From contig CAKKRP010000015.1 in the NCBI GenBank assembly GCA_919902765.1, positions 1-57,089 on the forward strand: DNA of 57,089 bases, read 5' to 3'. The DNA is from Gammaproteobacteria bacterium. Its GTDB lineage: Bacteria > Pseudomonadota > Gammaproteobacteria > S012-40. This document shows, piece by piece, positions 20,112 through 31,122 of this stretch; the first letter of the stretch is position 1; the number at the start of each line of letters is the position of its first letter. Under the pieces are notes generated by a model. That model was not told where the DNA came from and made no database searches. It saw nothing but the letters and a program-made list of their open reading frames with translations. The position numbers and the translations under genes were made by a program.

Positions 20112-20893
20112 TGCGTTATGCCGCAGGTATTGAGTATGACGGCCATCCTTTTTGCGGTTGGCAAATACAAAAAACGGGTGCGGATAGCATACAACAACGC
20201 GTTGAGCATGCGTTGTCGGCGGTCGCCGATCATGCGCTAAAGGTCACCTGCGCAGGGCGTACGGATGCAGGCGTGCATGCCTTGAATCAAATCATTCATT
20301 TCGAGAGCGCCGCGCCGCGCGCAATGTCGAGCTGGATACGCGGCGCGAATTCCAATCTGCCTAAAGAAATCGCCGTGACTTGGGTGCAGCCTGTCGCGGA
20401 TGATTTTCATGCGCGATTTTCCGCGACTCGTCGCACGTATCGTTATGTGATCGCCAATCGGCCGGTGCGTCCCACGTTTTTGGCGTGGCGCAGCGCGTGG
20501 GAATATCGACCGTTAGACGCAGTACGCATGCAAGAAGCAGCGAATTTTCTGCTTGGTGAACACGATTTTTCGTCCTATCGCGCCTTGGCGTGCCAGGCCA
20601 AAAGCCCCGTGCGCACCGTGCATCGACTCCAAGTGCGCCGCCAAGGCGAATTGATATTGATCGATGCCGAGGCCAATGCGTTTCTGCACCATATGATACG
20701 CAATATCGCCGGTGTGTTGCTGGACATAGGCGCAGGCAAACAAGCACCTCCTTGGGCGCAAGAGGTGCTACAGGCGCGTAATCGCGCCTTGGGCGGCATC
20801 ACCGCGCCGCCGCATGGATTATATTTTGTCGGCGTGATGTATCCGGAAAGGTTTGGCATTCCATATATGCCGGAGACGGCAATGTTGTGGTGA
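20111..20893 (+). CDS. truA: tRNA pseudouridine synthase A
   Basis: MRYAAGIEYDGHPFCGWQIQ; CAGRTDAGVHALNQIIHF. Confidence 0.95.
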   Translation: MRYAAGIEYDGHPFCGWQIQKTGADSIQQRVEHALSAVADHALKVTCAGRTDAGVHALNQIIHFESAAPRAMSSWIRGANSNLPKEIAVTWVQPVADDFHARFSATRRTYRYVIANRPVRPTFLAWRSAWEYRPLDAVRMQEAANFLLGEHDFSSYRALACQAKSPVRTVHRLQVRRQGELILIDAEANAFLHHMIRNIAGVLLDIGAGKQAPPWAQEVLQARNRALGGITAPPHGLYFVGVMYPERFGIPYMPETAMLW

Positions 20894-21022
20894 AGGGTGC
20901 GGAATGTTACCCCAACCGCCCAAGCGAAGCCCCCGATTTTCGCCACAAATACTTTGTCCCTCGCGCTAAAAACGGTAAACTAACGCACTTTTTGAATTTG
21001 AGCGGTCTAGGGTTATATCGCC

Positions 21023-21658
21023 ATGCAGCGCACCCGTATTAAAATTTGCGGTATTACGCGGCCTGAGGACGCCATGATGGCTTGTGCGGCCGGGGCGGAC
21101 GCGTTGGGATTGGTGTTTGCGCAGACGAGCCCGCGTTGCGTAGAGATCGCCCAGGCGCGCGCCATCATCGCAGCGGTGCCGCCCTATGTAACCGTGGTAG
21201 GATTGTTTATGCATGCCCCGCGTGCGGAGATCGCGCATATAGTGGGGCAGGTGGCCTTGGGGGCGTTGCAGTTTCATGGTGACGAGACACCGGATGATTG
21301 TCGAGGTTTTGGTGTGCCCTATATCAAGGCAGTGGCCATGGCCGGGTTGGCCGACCCACAGGCCTATGTCGCGCGATTTGCAGATGCGCAAGGCTTTTTG
21401 TTCGATAGCCATGCCCCTGGACAGCGCGGCGGTTTGGGTCAGACCTTTGATTGGAATTGTTTGCCGCAGGGGCTTGCGCGTCCCTTGATCTTGGCAGGGG
21501 GCCTAAACCCCGCCAATGTTGCAGTGGCCATGCGCCAGGTGCGCCCCTATGCGGTGGATGTCAGCAGTGGCGTAGAAGCGGCCAAGGGGATTAAAGACCC
21601 GGCTAAGGTGCGCGACTTTATTCGAGCAGTACACGAGGTGGATAGTGAGTTTGCCTGA
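21023..21658 (+). CDS. trpF: Phosphoribosylanthranilate isomerase
   Basis: [42 protein letters not shown]. Confidence 0.95.
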   Translation: MQRTRIKICGITRPEDAMMACAAGADALGLVFAQTSPRCVEIAQARAIIAAVPPYVTVVGLFMHAPRAEIAHIVGQVALGALQFHGDETPDDCRGFGVPYIKAVAMAGLADPQAYVARFADAQGFLFDSHAPGQRGGLGQTFDWNCLPQGLARPLILAGGLNPANVAVAMRQVRPYAVDVSSGVEAAKGIKDPAKVRDFIRAVHEVDSEFA

Positions 21659-22844
21659 TTTACCTGATGATCGCGGCCACTTCGGCCCTTATGGCGGCAT
21701 GTTTGTCGCAGAAACCCTGATGGGGCCGCTTGAGGAATTGCGCCAAGCGTATTTCAAATATCGTAACGATCCCGCTTTTCTACGTGAGTTGCAGGCCGAT
21801 TTCACGCATTATGTGGGTCGCCCGTCACCGCTATATCATGCAGAGCACTTGAGTAAACATGTGGGCGGGGCGCAGCTCTATCTCAAGCGCGAAGACCTCA
21901 ATCACACTGGCGCGCATAAGATCAACAACACCATCGGCCAAGCCCTACTCGCCAAACGCATGGGCAAGACACGCATCATCGCGGAGACCGGCGCGGGTCA
22001 ACACGGCGTCGCCTCGGCGACCGTGGCGGCGCGTTTGGGGATGGAATGTGTGGTTTATATGGGCACGGCAGATGTCAAACGTCAGGCACTCAACGTGTAT
22101 CGCATGCGATTATTGGGCGCTACCGTAGTGCCGGTAAATTCGGGGTCGCGGACGTTAAAAGATGCCCTCAACGAGGCCATGCGCGATTGGGTGACGCATG
22201 TCGATAATACCTTTTACATCATCGGCACGGTCGCGGGTCCACACCCCTATCCGTTGATGGTGCGGGAGTTTCAGAAGGTGATAGGTCATGAGGCGCGCGC
22301 GCAAATTTTAGAGCAAGCGGGCCGTCTGCCGGACGCCTTGGTCGCCTGCGTTGGGGGTGGATCAAATGCGTTAGGCCTGTTCCATCCCTTTTTGAATGAC
22401 ACCTCGGTCGCGATATACGGCGTGGAAGCGGGTGGCGAGGGCATCGCCTCGGGCCGTCATGCGGCGCGCTTTGCGACGGGTCGTCCAGGGGTGTTGCATG
22501 GTAATCGCACCTATTTGATGGAAGACGACGATGGTCAAATCATCGAGTCGCACTCAGTGTCGGCGGGATTGGACTACCCCGGCATAGGCCCCGAACACGC
22601 CTGGCTGCACGATAATGGGCGGGTAAAATATGTATATGCGACCGACACCGAGGCCCTGGAGGCCTTCCATTTACTGACGCGTCGCGAAGGCATCATGCCC
22701 GCCTTGGAATCCAGCCATGCCGTGGCCTATGCCTGCAAGCTGGCGTTGACCCTACACAAGGATCAGATCGTGATCGTGAACTTATCTGGGCGTGGCGATA
22801 AAGATATTCACACGGTCGCCGGGCTAGAGGGCATTGCGCTATGA
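21645..22844 (+). CDS. trpB: Tryptophan synthase beta chain
   Basis: [38 protein letters not shown]. Confidence 0.97.
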   Translation: MSLPDLPDDRGHFGPYGGMFVAETLMGPLEELRQAYFKYRNDPAFLRELQADFTHYVGRPSPLYHAEHLSKHVGGAQLYLKREDLNHTGAHKINNTIGQALLAKRMGKTRIIAETGAGQHGVASATVAARLGMECVVYMGTADVKRQALNVYRMRLLGATVVPVNSGSRTLKDALNEAMRDWVTHVDNTFYIIGTVAGPHPYPLMVREFQKVIGHEARAQILEQAGRLPDALVACVGGGSNALGLFHPFLNDTSVAIYGVEAGGEGIASGRHAARFATGRPGVLHGNRTYLMEDDDGQIIESHSVSAGLDYPGIGPEHAWLHDNGRVKYVYATDTEALEAFHLLTRREGIMPALESSHAVAYACKLALTLHKDQIVIVNLSGRGDKDIHTVAGLEGIAL

Positions 22845-23647
22845 ACCGTTTGCCCGCACGTTTCTCCGAATTGCGCCGGTCCCAGCGTAAGGCCTTGATT
22901 CCCTTCATCACCGCCGCTGACCCTACGCCGCAGGTGACAGTGCCGCTGATGCATGCCATGGTGGCGGCCGGGGCTGATATAATTGAATTAGGCATGCCCT
23001 TTTCCGACCCGATGGCGGAGGGGCCTGCTATCCAGGCCGCCAATGAACGCTCGCTACGCCAACCGGTCGGACTGCGCGGGGTATTGGCCATGGTGCGCGA
23101 ATTCCGCACCAAAAATGAGGCTACGCCGGTGGTCTTGATGGGGTATATGAATCCGGTAGAGGCCATGGGTTATGCCGAATTTGCACGTGCCGCCGCTAAG
23201 GCGGGGGCGGACGCCGCCTTGATCGTGGATGCACCGCCGGAAGAGGCCGGTACCTTACGCGAGGCCCTGCATGCGGCCGGTCTGGAGCAGATCTTTCTGA
23301 TCGCGCCGACCACGACCCCAGAGCGGATGCGTAAAATTTGTGGTGCATCGAGTGGTTTTGTGTACTATGTTTCTTTAAAGGGGGTCACAGGCGCTAAGAC
23401 CCTGGACGTTAACGAGGTCGCGGCTAAGGTCGATCTGATCCATAGCATGACCGATTTGCCGGTAGGCGTTGGGTTTGGCATCCACGATGCGGCTTCTGCG
23501 GCAGCGGTCGCCAGAGTGGCGGATGCGGTGGTGGTGGGTAGCGCAGTGGTTAACCGCATCGCCGCCCAAGTAAATACCCCGGAACGTATTATACCCGAGG
23601 TGTCGGAATTTTTGGCTGAGTTGCGTGGCGCGATAGATCGTCGCTAA
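22841..23647 (+). CDS. trpA: Tryptophan synthase alpha chain
   Basis: [43 protein letters not shown]. Confidence 0.97.
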   Translation: MNRLPARFSELRRSQRKALIPFITAADPTPQVTVPLMHAMVAAGADIIELGMPFSDPMAEGPAIQAANERSLRQPVGLRGVLAMVREFRTKNEATPVVLMGYMNPVEAMGYAEFARAAAKAGADAALIVDAPPEEAGTLREALHAAGLEQIFLIAPTTTPERMRKICGASSGFVYYVSLKGVTGAKTLDVNEVAAKVDLIHSMTDLPVGVGFGIHDAASAAAVARVADAVVVGSAVVNRIAAQVNTPERIIPEVSEFLAELRGAIDRR

Positions 23648-23692
23648 CGCATCCAAAATTGTTGCGCAACCAAAATATATTGAAGGTGACTT

Positions 23693-24649
23693 ATGAGTTG
23701 GTTTGAAAAGCTCGTCCCCGCACGCATACGTACCGAGACGCAGACCAAGCGCACCGTGCCCGAAGGGTTGTGGACTAAATGCGATGGGTGCAGTGCGGTG
23801 TTATATCGCGCCGAACTGGAGCGCAATCAAGATGTATGTCCTAAATGTTCTCACCATTCGCGGATCGGCGCACGGCGTCGCTTAGATTTATTTTTGGACC
23901 CTGAACCCGCGCCGCGTATAGAAATAGGCGCGGACATCGAACCCGTGGATATCCTGAAATTCCGCGACAGTAAAAAATACAAAGACCGTTTGCTGCTAGC
24001 GCAAAAAAACACCGGCGAAATCGACGCGCTGGTCGTCATGCAGGGCAAGGTAAAAGATCTTACGCTGGTTGCAGCGGCCTTCGATTTTAATTTTATGGGC
24101 GGTTCTATGGGCTCGGTGGTGGGGGAGCGCTTTGTGCGCGGCGCGCAAGCCTGTTTGCGTGACAATATTCCCTATATCTTGTTTTCCGCCAGTGGCGGTG
24201 CGCGCATGCAAGAGGCCTTGTTTTCGTTGATGCAAATGGCCAAGACCAGCGCGGTGCTGGCCAAGTTGAAAGATCGCGGCATCCCCTTCATATCTGTGAT
24301 GACCGACCCGACTTTGGGTGGGGTGTCGGCGAGCATGGCGATGTTGGGCGATATCCATATCGGCGAACCCAAGGCGCTGATCGGCTTCGCGGGGCCGCGC
24401 GTTATACAACAAACGGTGCGCGAAACGTTACCGGAAGGCTTTCAGCGCAGTGAGTTCTTGCTCGATCATGGGGCCTTGGATTTGATTGTGGATCGCCGCG
24501 ACATGCGTGATCGAATTGCCAATCTACTGGCTATTTTATGTCATCTGCCTGCGCCTACTTCCGAAATCGACAACGCATCTGAAGCCAGCAAACCTAGCAA
24601 GCCCAGTAAACCCGTAAAACAAAAACCCGCCAGCACTAAAAAGCCCTAA
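23693..24649 (+). CDS. accD: Acetyl-CoA carboxylase carboxyltransferase beta subunit
   Basis: [10 protein letters not shown]4 zinc finger [58 protein letters not shown]. Confidence 0.96.
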   Translation: MSWFEKLVPARIRTETQTKRTVPEGLWTKCDGCSAVLYRAELERNQDVCPKCSHHSRIGARRRLDLFLDPEPAPRIEIGADIEPVDILKFRDSKKYKDRLLLAQKNTGEIDALVVMQGKVKDLTLVAAAFDFNFMGGSMGSVVGERFVRGAQACLRDNIPYILFSASGGARMQEALFSLMQMAKTSAVLAKLKDRGIPFISVMTDPTLGGVSASMAMLGDIHIGEPKALIGFAGPRVIQQTVRETLPEGFQRSEFLLDHGALDLIVDRRDMRDRIANLLAILCHLPAPTSEIDNASEASKPSKPSKPVKQKPASTKKP

Positions 24650-24780
24650 AGGGTAAGCGTCGAATCGCGCATAGATCGCGTATAGAAGGCATAGCAAACG
24701 TCGCTGCAATCCGGCTTAGAGGTGCAGCGGCGCAGGTGTAGGCGCCTAATGGAAAATCTGGGTTTAAAGTACGGACTAGT

Positions 24781-26055
24781 ATGAATGTGAATTCTCCCAG
24801 CACGCTTGCAGAGTGGTTGCGCTGGCAAGAGACTTTACACCCCCGTGAAATCGATCTTGGGCTGGAACGTGTGGCTGTGGTGGCGCGGCGCTTGGGCTTG
24901 GAAAATCCGCAATTTACGCTCATCACTGTGGGCGGCACCAACGGTAAAGGGTCTACCGTCGCCATGCTGGAAAGTATCTACCGTGCCGCTGGCTATCGGG
25001 TCGGTCGTTACACCTCACCGCATTTGTTGCGTTATAACGAACGTATCGCGATTAATAACGCGTTAGCCGGTGACCAAGACTTATGCGCGGCGTTTCAAGA
25101 AATAAACCAGGCGCGCGGCGAAATCTCCTTGACCTATTTCGAATTCGGCACCTTGGCGGCGATGTGGTTGTTTGCGCGCGCGGCGGTGGATATCGCGGTG
25201 CTTGAAGTCGGGCTGGGCGGGCGCTTGGATGCCGTCAACGTGTGGGACGCAGACGTTGCCGTTGTCACCGGCATAGATATCGATCACACACAGTGGTTAG
25301 GCGACACACGCGAGCAAATTGGCAGGGAAAAAGCCGGCATATTGCGCGCCGGACGCCCGGCCGTGTGTGGCGACGCGGAGGCCCCCGCGAGTTTATTGGA
25401 GCGCGCCAAGGCGCTCAACGCGCCGCTCTATTGTTATCGACGCGATTTCGGTTACACTGCGCAGCATCCAACGTGGGCCTGGCAGGGGCCGGGCGCGGCG
25501 CGGCGGAGTGGCTTGCCGTGGCCGAATTTACGCGGCACCATACAATTGCAAAACGCCAGTGTGGTATTGATGGTGTTACATTTATTGCAAACTAGGTACC
25601 CGGTGCAGGCTAAAGATGTACGCGACGGCTTGCTGAGTGTGAGTTTGGCGGGGCGCTTTCATGTGCGTAGCGGCGCGGTATGTGTCATATTGGATGTCGC
25701 GCACAACCCGCAGGCGGCGACGGTGCTCGCGCAAAGTTTGCGAGAACAGCATATTTCCGGTCAAACCTTCGCGGTCTTTGGCGTGTTAGCGGATAAAGAT
25801 ATTGCAGGTATAGTCGGGGCGTTACGCAGCGTCGTCGATGCGTGGTTTATAGCGCCGTTGGCGGTGCCACGGGGGGCGGGTGTGGAAGTCTTAGCGGAAA
25901 TATTTAATGCGCACTCTATACATCCGGTGCCCAATGAAAATATACGCGTCGCCTACTTGGCGGCGCAAGCGGCGGCGCAGACCGGTGATAGAATCCTGGT
26001 CTGCGGGTCATTTTATACCGTGGCTGCGATTATGGAAATGTCGGAAAGGGGATAG
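24781..26055 (+). CDS. folC: Folylpolyglutamate/dihydrofolate synthase
   Basis: TVGGTNGKGSTVAMLESI; YTSPHLLRYNERI; EVGLGGRLDAVNVWDADV; DVAHNPQA. Confidence 0.95.
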   Translation: MNVNSPSTLAEWLRWQETLHPREIDLGLERVAVVARRLGLENPQFTLITVGGTNGKGSTVAMLESIYRAAGYRVGRYTSPHLLRYNERIAINNALAGDQDLCAAFQEINQARGEISLTYFEFGTLAAMWLFARAAVDIAVLEVGLGGRLDAVNVWDADVAVVTGIDIDHTQWLGDTREQIGREKAGILRAGRPAVCGDAEAPASLLERAKALNAPLYCYRRDFGYTAQHPTWAWQGPGAARRSGLPWPNLRGTIQLQNASVVLMVLHLLQTRYPVQAKDVRDGLLSVSLAGRFHVRSGAVCVILDVAHNPQAATVLAQSLREQHISGQTFAVFGVLADKDIAGIVGALRSVVDAWFIAPLAVPRGAGVEVLAEIFNAHSIHPVPNENIRVAYLAAQAAAQTGDRILVCGSFYTVAAIMEMSERG

Positions 26056-26624
26056 TGGCATTGCAAACACAGACTAAATACCGCATCGTCGGCGCCGTGG
26101 TGCTGATCTCGGCATTGATTATTTTGGTGCCGTTGTTTTTGGAGCCGCCAAGCAATGTGCCCGCGCCATTGCGCGGCGAACAAATCCCGACCAATCCACA
26201 TCAAGATTTGTTCGCATCGGTAGAATTTAATCCGCAAGATTTCGCCGCCCCGTCGCCTACTATGCCATTAAAGGAACCCGAGGTGAGAGAAGAAATAAAT
26301 GTCGAGGGGGCGAGCACCAAGCGTGAGGCGGAGGCCGCCGCCTTGGCGCCGGTTCCCGACACGGATGCGGCGCAAGAGGCGCGCGCGCCCCTGACGTGGT
26401 GGGTGCAGTTGGGCGTGTTCGCGCAGGAAGTCAATGCGTCCGGCTTGCGTGATAAGCTCCGCGCCAAGAAATTATCCACCCACGTCGATGCGATTAATAG
26501 TCAGGATGGAGTACGCTGGCGGGTGATGGTGGGGCCGGAATTATCACGCAATCGTGCCGTAGCGTTGCGTGACCAGTTGGCGCAGGATACGACCTTGCAT
26601 GGGGTGATCGTTAAACGGCAATGA
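26055..26624 (+). CDS. SPOR-domain protein (DedD-like)
   Basis: N-terminal TM; C-terminal SPOR (WWVQLGVFAQEVNASGLRDKLRAK...WRVMVGPELSRNRAVALRDQL); between folC and cvpA. Confidence 0.85.
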   Translation: MALQTQTKYRIVGAVVLISALIILVPLFLEPPSNVPAPLRGEQIPTNPHQDLFASVEFNPQDFAAPSPTMPLKEPEVREEINVEGASTKREAEAAALAPVPDTDAAQEARAPLTWWVQLGVFAQEVNASGLRDKLRAKKLSTHVDAINSQDGVRWRVMVGPELSRNRAVALRDQLAQDTTLHGVIVKRQ

Positions 26625-26758
26625 ACAAGTACCGGGCGCGCTAAGCCGCCCGTCGCGCCATAGCCACCGTATTTTGCTATTTTCGTATAGCCACTTCTGG
26701 TACAATATATTGTATCGCGGATGTGCTTGTATCTTCTTGATTTTATTAGGACTGTAGC

Positions 26759-27253
26759 GTGATAGGTGGCGTCAGCGGGTTAGATGTCGCGATAATTTTG
26801 GTGGTGGCGATCTCGGCCATCGTCAGCGTCGTCCGGGGGTTTGTGCGCGAGGCCTTATCGTTGGTGGCGTGGTTTGGGGCCATCTGGGTAGCCTTGGCGT
26901 TTGCGCGGCCCATGAGCATGTTTCTCGAATCCTATATCGCCACTGCCAGCCTACGTATCCCCGTTGCCTTCACCGCGTTGTTCTTTATCACCTTGCTGTT
27001 GCTGACCTTGGTCTCGGTCTTGCTCAGTCAGCTCGTTAAACGTAGTCATTTGTCTGGGTTTGATCGCACCATAGGCTTGGTGTTCGGTTTGGTGCGTGGC
27101 GGGATCGTGGTGGCGCTGTGCGTGTTATTGATAGGCATGACTCCTTTAACAAAACAATTGTGGTGGCGTGACTCGCGTCTGGTTTCCCAATTTCAAACTG
27201 TGGCGAATATGATGCGCCATAGTTTGCCGTCGGATTTCGCTAGTAACCAATAG
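26759..27253 (+). CDS. cvpA: CvpA family protein, GTG start
   Basis: [32 protein letters not shown]; upstream of purF. Confidence 0.9.
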   Translation: MIGGVSGLDVAIILVVAISAIVSVVRGFVREALSLVAWFGAIWVALAFARPMSMFLESYIATASLRIPVAFTALFFITLLLLTLVSVLLSQLVKRSHLSGFDRTIGLVFGLVRGGIVVALCVLLIGMTPLTKQLWWRDSRLVSQFQTVANMMRHSLPSDFASNQ

Positions 27254-27275
27254 CTATTCATCGCGAGGTAGTCCA

Positions 27276-28787
27276 ATGTGCGGTATCGTCGGTATCGTCG
27301 GTAGAGGGCCTGTCAATCAGGCGCTATATGACGCTTTGACTGTTTTGCAACACCGTGGACAAGATGCCGCAGGTATAGTCACTAGCGATGAACGCAATTT
27401 GTCGTTGCGTAAAGACAATGGCTTGGTCAGCGATGTTTTCCACACCCGGCATATGCTCAAATTGACGGGGCGCATGGGCATCGGTCATGTGCGTTATCCT
27501 ACGGCAGGTTCTTCCGCCTCCGCCGAGGCGCAACCCTTTTATGTGAATATGCCTTACGGCATCACCTTGGCGCACAATGGCAATTTGACGAATGCCGAGC
27601 AGCTTAAACATGAAGTATTTCGCGACGACTTACGCCATGTGAATACCGAATCGGATTCCGAGATTTTGCTCAATGTATTCGCGCATGAGTTATGGTCGCA
27701 AGGCAAACATAAGCTAAGCGAGAAAGAACTGTTCGCGGCCGTGCGCGGTGTGCATGAGCGTTGTCGTGGCGCGTATGCGGTGGTCACTATGATTACCGGG
27801 TTCGGCATCCTGGCATTTCGCGATCCCTATGGCATCCGGCCCCTCGTCTATGGAGAACGCGATAACGATGCCGGTAAAGAATATATCATTGCGTCGGAGA
27901 GTGTGGCGATTCAAGCCTTGGGTTTCCGCCTCATCGCCGATGTGGAACCCGGCGAAGCGGTGCTAATTACTACCGAGGGCAAGGTGTATAAGCAACAATG
28001 CGCGAAGAATCCGCAGCGCTCGCCTTGTATTTTCGAGTATGTATATTTTGCGCGTCCCGATTCGATTATCGATGGAATCTCCGTTTATAAAGCGCGCATG
28101 CGTATGGGCGAAATGTTGGCCGATAAGATCAAACGCGATTTCGCCGGTGAGCATATCGACGTGGTGATTCCGATTCCCGACACCAGCCGGACCGCCGCAT
28201 TGGAACTGGCCCACGCATTAAATCTCGCCTACCGCGAAGGTTTTGTCAAAAATCGCTATATCGGACGCACGTTTATCATGCCGGGGCAACGACAACGCAA
28301 AAAATCCGTGCGCCAGAAACTGAATGCCATAGACCTGGAGTTTAAGGGCAAAAACGTGTTGCTTGTCGATGATTCCATCGTGCGCGGCACTACCTCGCAG
28401 CAAATAATTCAGATGGCGCGCGAGGCGGGCGCCCATCGTGTATTTTTCGCCTCGGCGGCACCGCCGGTCATGTATCCGAACGTGTATGGAATCGATATGC
28501 CTTCGGTGGAAGAGCTCATCGGACATGCTCGCGACGAAGCGCAGATTGCTACCGCAATCGGTGCCGATAGATTGGTTTATCAAGCATTGCCCGATCTCAT
28601 CGAATCTTGTCGACGCGGTAATCCGGCCATTGAGCGGTTCGACGCCTCGTGTTTTGACGGCAAATACATTACCGGCGATATCACCCCGGAATATCTGAAA
28701 CGTTTGCAGTTGTTGCGCAATGACGATAACAAAGAGGCCAGCCGCTCGGGTGACAATGAAGTCATAGATTTGCACAATACTCGCTAA
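27276..28787 (+). CDS. purF: Amidophosphoribosyltransferase
   Basis: [46 protein letters not shown]. Confidence 0.97.
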   Translation: MCGIVGIVGRGPVNQALYDALTVLQHRGQDAAGIVTSDERNLSLRKDNGLVSDVFHTRHMLKLTGRMGIGHVRYPTAGSSASAEAQPFYVNMPYGITLAHNGNLTNAEQLKHEVFRDDLRHVNTESDSEILLNVFAHELWSQGKHKLSEKELFAAVRGVHERCRGAYAVVTMITGFGILAFRDPYGIRPLVYGERDNDAGKEYIIASESVAIQALGFRLIADVEPGEAVLITTEGKVYKQQCAKNPQRSPCIFEYVYFARPDSIIDGISVYKARMRMGEMLADKIKRDFAGEHIDVVIPIPDTSRTAALELAHALNLAYREGFVKNRYIGRTFIMPGQRQRKKSVRQKLNAIDLEFKGKNVLLVDDSIVRGTTSQQIIQMAREAGAHRVFFASAAPPVMYPNVYGIDMPSVEELIGHARDEAQIATAIGADRLVYQALPDLIESCRRGNPAIERFDASCFDGKYITGDITPEYLKRLQLLRNDDNKEASRSGDNEVIDLHNTR

Positions 28788-28863
28788 GCGTTTTTGCGTA
28801 AAAACCATGCATGGTTAAATCAATACGGTTATTGTTTGAAATGTGTTGTTAAACGCATGCATA

Positions 28864-28892
28864 TTGACAAGTAACTTTGCCAAGACTATTCT
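28864..28892 (+). promoter_or_regulatory. Sigma70-type promoter for metZ leader
   Basis: TTGACA (28864-28869), 17-bp spacer, TATTCT (28887-28892); predicted TSS ~28899. Confidence 0.72.
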
Positions 28893-28898
28893 GTTAAT

Positions 28899-28957
28899 CA
28901 GCGCCGATTTGCACTTCCTTGCGGGCGCTTAAAAAATACCGCTAAGCGAAGAGGAAA
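28899..28957 (+). promoter_or_regulatory. SAM-II-like (SAM-alpha) riboswitch aptamer upstream of metZ
   Basis: P1 AGCGCC (28900-28905)/GGCGCT (28924-28929); conserved-like YGAUUUG, CUUGC, UUAAA, CGCUAA segments; pseudoknot UUCCU (28915-28919)/AGGAA (28952-28956). Confidence 0.82.
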
Positions 28958-28958
28958 T

Positions 28959-28989
28959 CCCGCTTCGATAGCCGTATGCGGGTTTTTTT
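28959..28989 (+). terminator. Intrinsic terminator = putative riboswitch expression platform
   Basis: CCCGC (28959-28963)/GCGGG (28978-28982) followed by seven T (28983-28989). Confidence 0.75.
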
Positions 28990-29028
28990 GTGCCCGCGTT
29001 TTTCCATATCCTGCGAAACGAGGGTTTT

Positions 29029-30210
29029 ATGCACGATCAAGATGATTTTAAATTCGATACATTAGCGGTACGCCATGGTATACAGCGTACCCACGAGGGC
29101 GAACACAGCGAACCCATCTTTGCGACTTCCAGTTATGTGTTCGCCAGCGCCGCCGAGGCGGCGGCGCGTTTTTCCGGCGAGTCGCCCGGCAATATCTATT
29201 CGCGATTTACCAATCCCACCGTGCGCGCTTTTGAACAGCGTTTAGCGGCGCTGGAAGGCGGCGAGGCCTGCGTCGCCACGGCATCCGGCATGGCGGCGAT
29301 TTTAAGCGCATGCGTGGGCCTCATGAAGGCCGGCGATCACATGGTGTCATCGCGTTCCGTATTCGGATCGACGGTCGTTTTGTTCAACAATTATTTGACA
29401 CGCATGGGCATCGCTACCTCATACGCTCCGCTCACCGATCTGGCGGCGTGGCGTGCGGCGATAAAATCGAACACGCGCGTCCTGTTTGTTGAAACCCCTT
29501 CGAATCCGCTGACCGAGGTGGCCGATATCGCCGCCTTGGCCGACCTTGCTCATCAACACGATTGTTTGTTGGTGGTAGACAATTGTTTTTGTACCCCTGC
29601 GCTGCAACAACCCCTAAAACTCGGTGCCGATGTCGTCGTGCATTCAGCCACCAAATATATCGACGGTCAAGGGCGTTGTCTGGGTGGCGCGGTGGTGGGC
29701 AATGCACAAATCGTAGGCAAGGATGTGTATGGTTTTTTGCGCACCGCCGGGCCGACGATGAGCCCGTTCAATGCATGGGTTTTCACCAAGGGATTGGAGA
29801 CATTGCGCCTGCGTATGCTGGCGCATAGCGCGGCGGCCCATGCCTTGGCGCAGTGGTTGCGCGAGCAGCCGGTGGTCGCTAAGGTGCATTATCCCGGCTT
29901 GCCAGATCATCCGCAACATGCGCTGGCGAAAAAACAACAGTCCGCCTTTGGCGGCGTGCTGTCATTTGAAGTGCGAGGTGGCAAGGAGGGTGCTTGGAAG
30001 GTCGTAGACAGCACGCGCATGTTATCGATCACTGCCAATTTGGGCGACGTAAAATCTACCATCACCCATCCTGCATCCACCACGCATGGTCGTTTAACGC
30101 CTGAGGCGCGTTTAGAATCCGGCATTAGCGATGGATTATTGCGCATTGCGGTTGGATTAGAAGATATTGACGATATTAAAGCGGACTTGTTACGTGGGTT
30201 TAACGCCTAA
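29029..30210 (+). CDS. metZ: O-succinylhomoserine sulfhydrylase (Cys/Met PLP enzyme)
   Basis: FDTLAVRHGIQRTHEGEHSEPIFATSSYVF; VHSATKYIDGQGRCLGG PLP Lys; metZ-like after purF. Confidence 0.94.
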   Translation: MHDQDDFKFDTLAVRHGIQRTHEGEHSEPIFATSSYVFASAAEAAARFSGESPGNIYSRFTNPTVRAFEQRLAALEGGEACVATASGMAAILSACVGLMKAGDHMVSSRSVFGSTVVLFNNYLTRMGIATSYAPLTDLAAWRAAIKSNTRVLFVETPSNPLTEVADIAALADLAHQHDCLLVVDNCFCTPALQQPLKLGADVVVHSATKYIDGQGRCLGGAVVGNAQIVGKDVYGFLRTAGPTMSPFNAWVFTKGLETLRLRMLAHSAAAHALAQWLREQPVVAKVHYPGLPDHPQHALAKKQQSAFGGVLSFEVRGGKEGAWKVVDSTRMLSITANLGDVKSTITHPASTTHGRLTPEARLESGISDGLLRIAVGLEDIDDIKADLLRGFNA

Positions 30211-30404
30211 AACGACGCATCTAGTGCCGGTCAAGCCATAACAATGATGGGTTACAATATTTTTCGTTAGTTAGGGCTGAGGTTTAGCACGTCTGGGGTC
30301 GAAAGCAGTATAGTGGAGAGTGTGAAAAATACACATAATTAGTGTGGTTTAGAGTGTAGTAAGAGGGCGTGGATTGATCGCGTATCGCAATTGAGGAGTG
30401 ACAT

Positions 30405-30794
30405 GTGGGTGCTGAGTTGCGCAAGATTATGTATATCGAAGACGAACCGGATATTCAAATTATCGCCAAATTATCACTGGAACAAGTAGGTGGCTTTGAG
30501 GTGCAGATTTGTAGTTCAGGAGTGGAAGGCTTAGCAAAAGTAAAAGCATTTCATCCCGATCTCATTTTGTTAGATGTCATGATGCCCGGTATGGACGGGC
30601 CGACGACGTTGGCCGAACTTAAAAAAATGCCCGAATTAAAAAATGTGCCGATGGTGTTTATGACTGCCAAGGCGCAACCGCTAGAAATAGAACATTTCAA
30701 ACGTCTAGGCGTTGTCGATGTTATTACCAAGCCGTTTGATCCAGTAGGGTTGCCTGCGCAGGTGCGGAAAATTTGGACCAGCGCGGTTGGCTGA
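30405..30794 (+). CDS. Stand-alone response regulator receiver protein
   Basis: MYIEDEPD, LILLDVMMPGMDGP, MTAKA, KPFDP; no output domain. Confidence 0.9.
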   Translation: MGAELRKIMYIEDEPDIQIIAKLSLEQVGGFEVQICSSGVEGLAKVKAFHPDLILLDVMMPGMDGPTTLAELKKMPELKNVPMVFMTAKAQPLEIEHFKRLGVVDVITKPFDPVGLPAQVRKIWTSAVG

Positions 30795-30795
30795 C

Positions 30796-31122
30796 ATGGA
30801 TTTAGATGCGCGATTAATAGAGCTGCGTAGACAGTACGTCGCGCAACTGCCAAAAAAATTCTCGGACATCGAGGCGTTGTGGCGGCAATTGCGCACTCAA
30901 GACGACCCGCAACAGCGCGCAGATTTACATCGGTTAACGCATAGTTTGGCGGGTTCCGGGGCGACCTATGGGTTTCCCAATATCAGCACTGCGGCACGCC
31001 ATGCCGAGGATATACTAAAACCCCACAGTGAGGCGCAAGGGCAGCCATTGCCCGCATCGCAAATCGAAGACGCCCTGCGGTCCTTGGGTAAGGTGATCGG
31101 CGAAGCAAAATCGCAAGGCTAG
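30796..31122 (+). CDS. Stand-alone Hpt phosphotransfer protein
   Basis: HRLTHSLAGSGATYGFPNISTAARHAEDIL (Hpt-like HSLAGSG); immediately after receiver gene. Confidence 0.8.
   Translation: MDLDARLIELRRQYVAQLPKKFSDIEALWRQLRTQDDPQQRADLHRLTHSLAGSGATYGFPNISTAARHAEDILKPHSEAQGQPLPASQIEDALRSLGKVIGEAKSQG

Noticed and set aside
28959-28989. Terminator belonging only to purF
   Set aside because: It is ~170 nt beyond the purF stop and downstream of a good promoter and SAM-II-like aptamer, so a metZ leader role is more likely, though read-through purF termination is not excluded.
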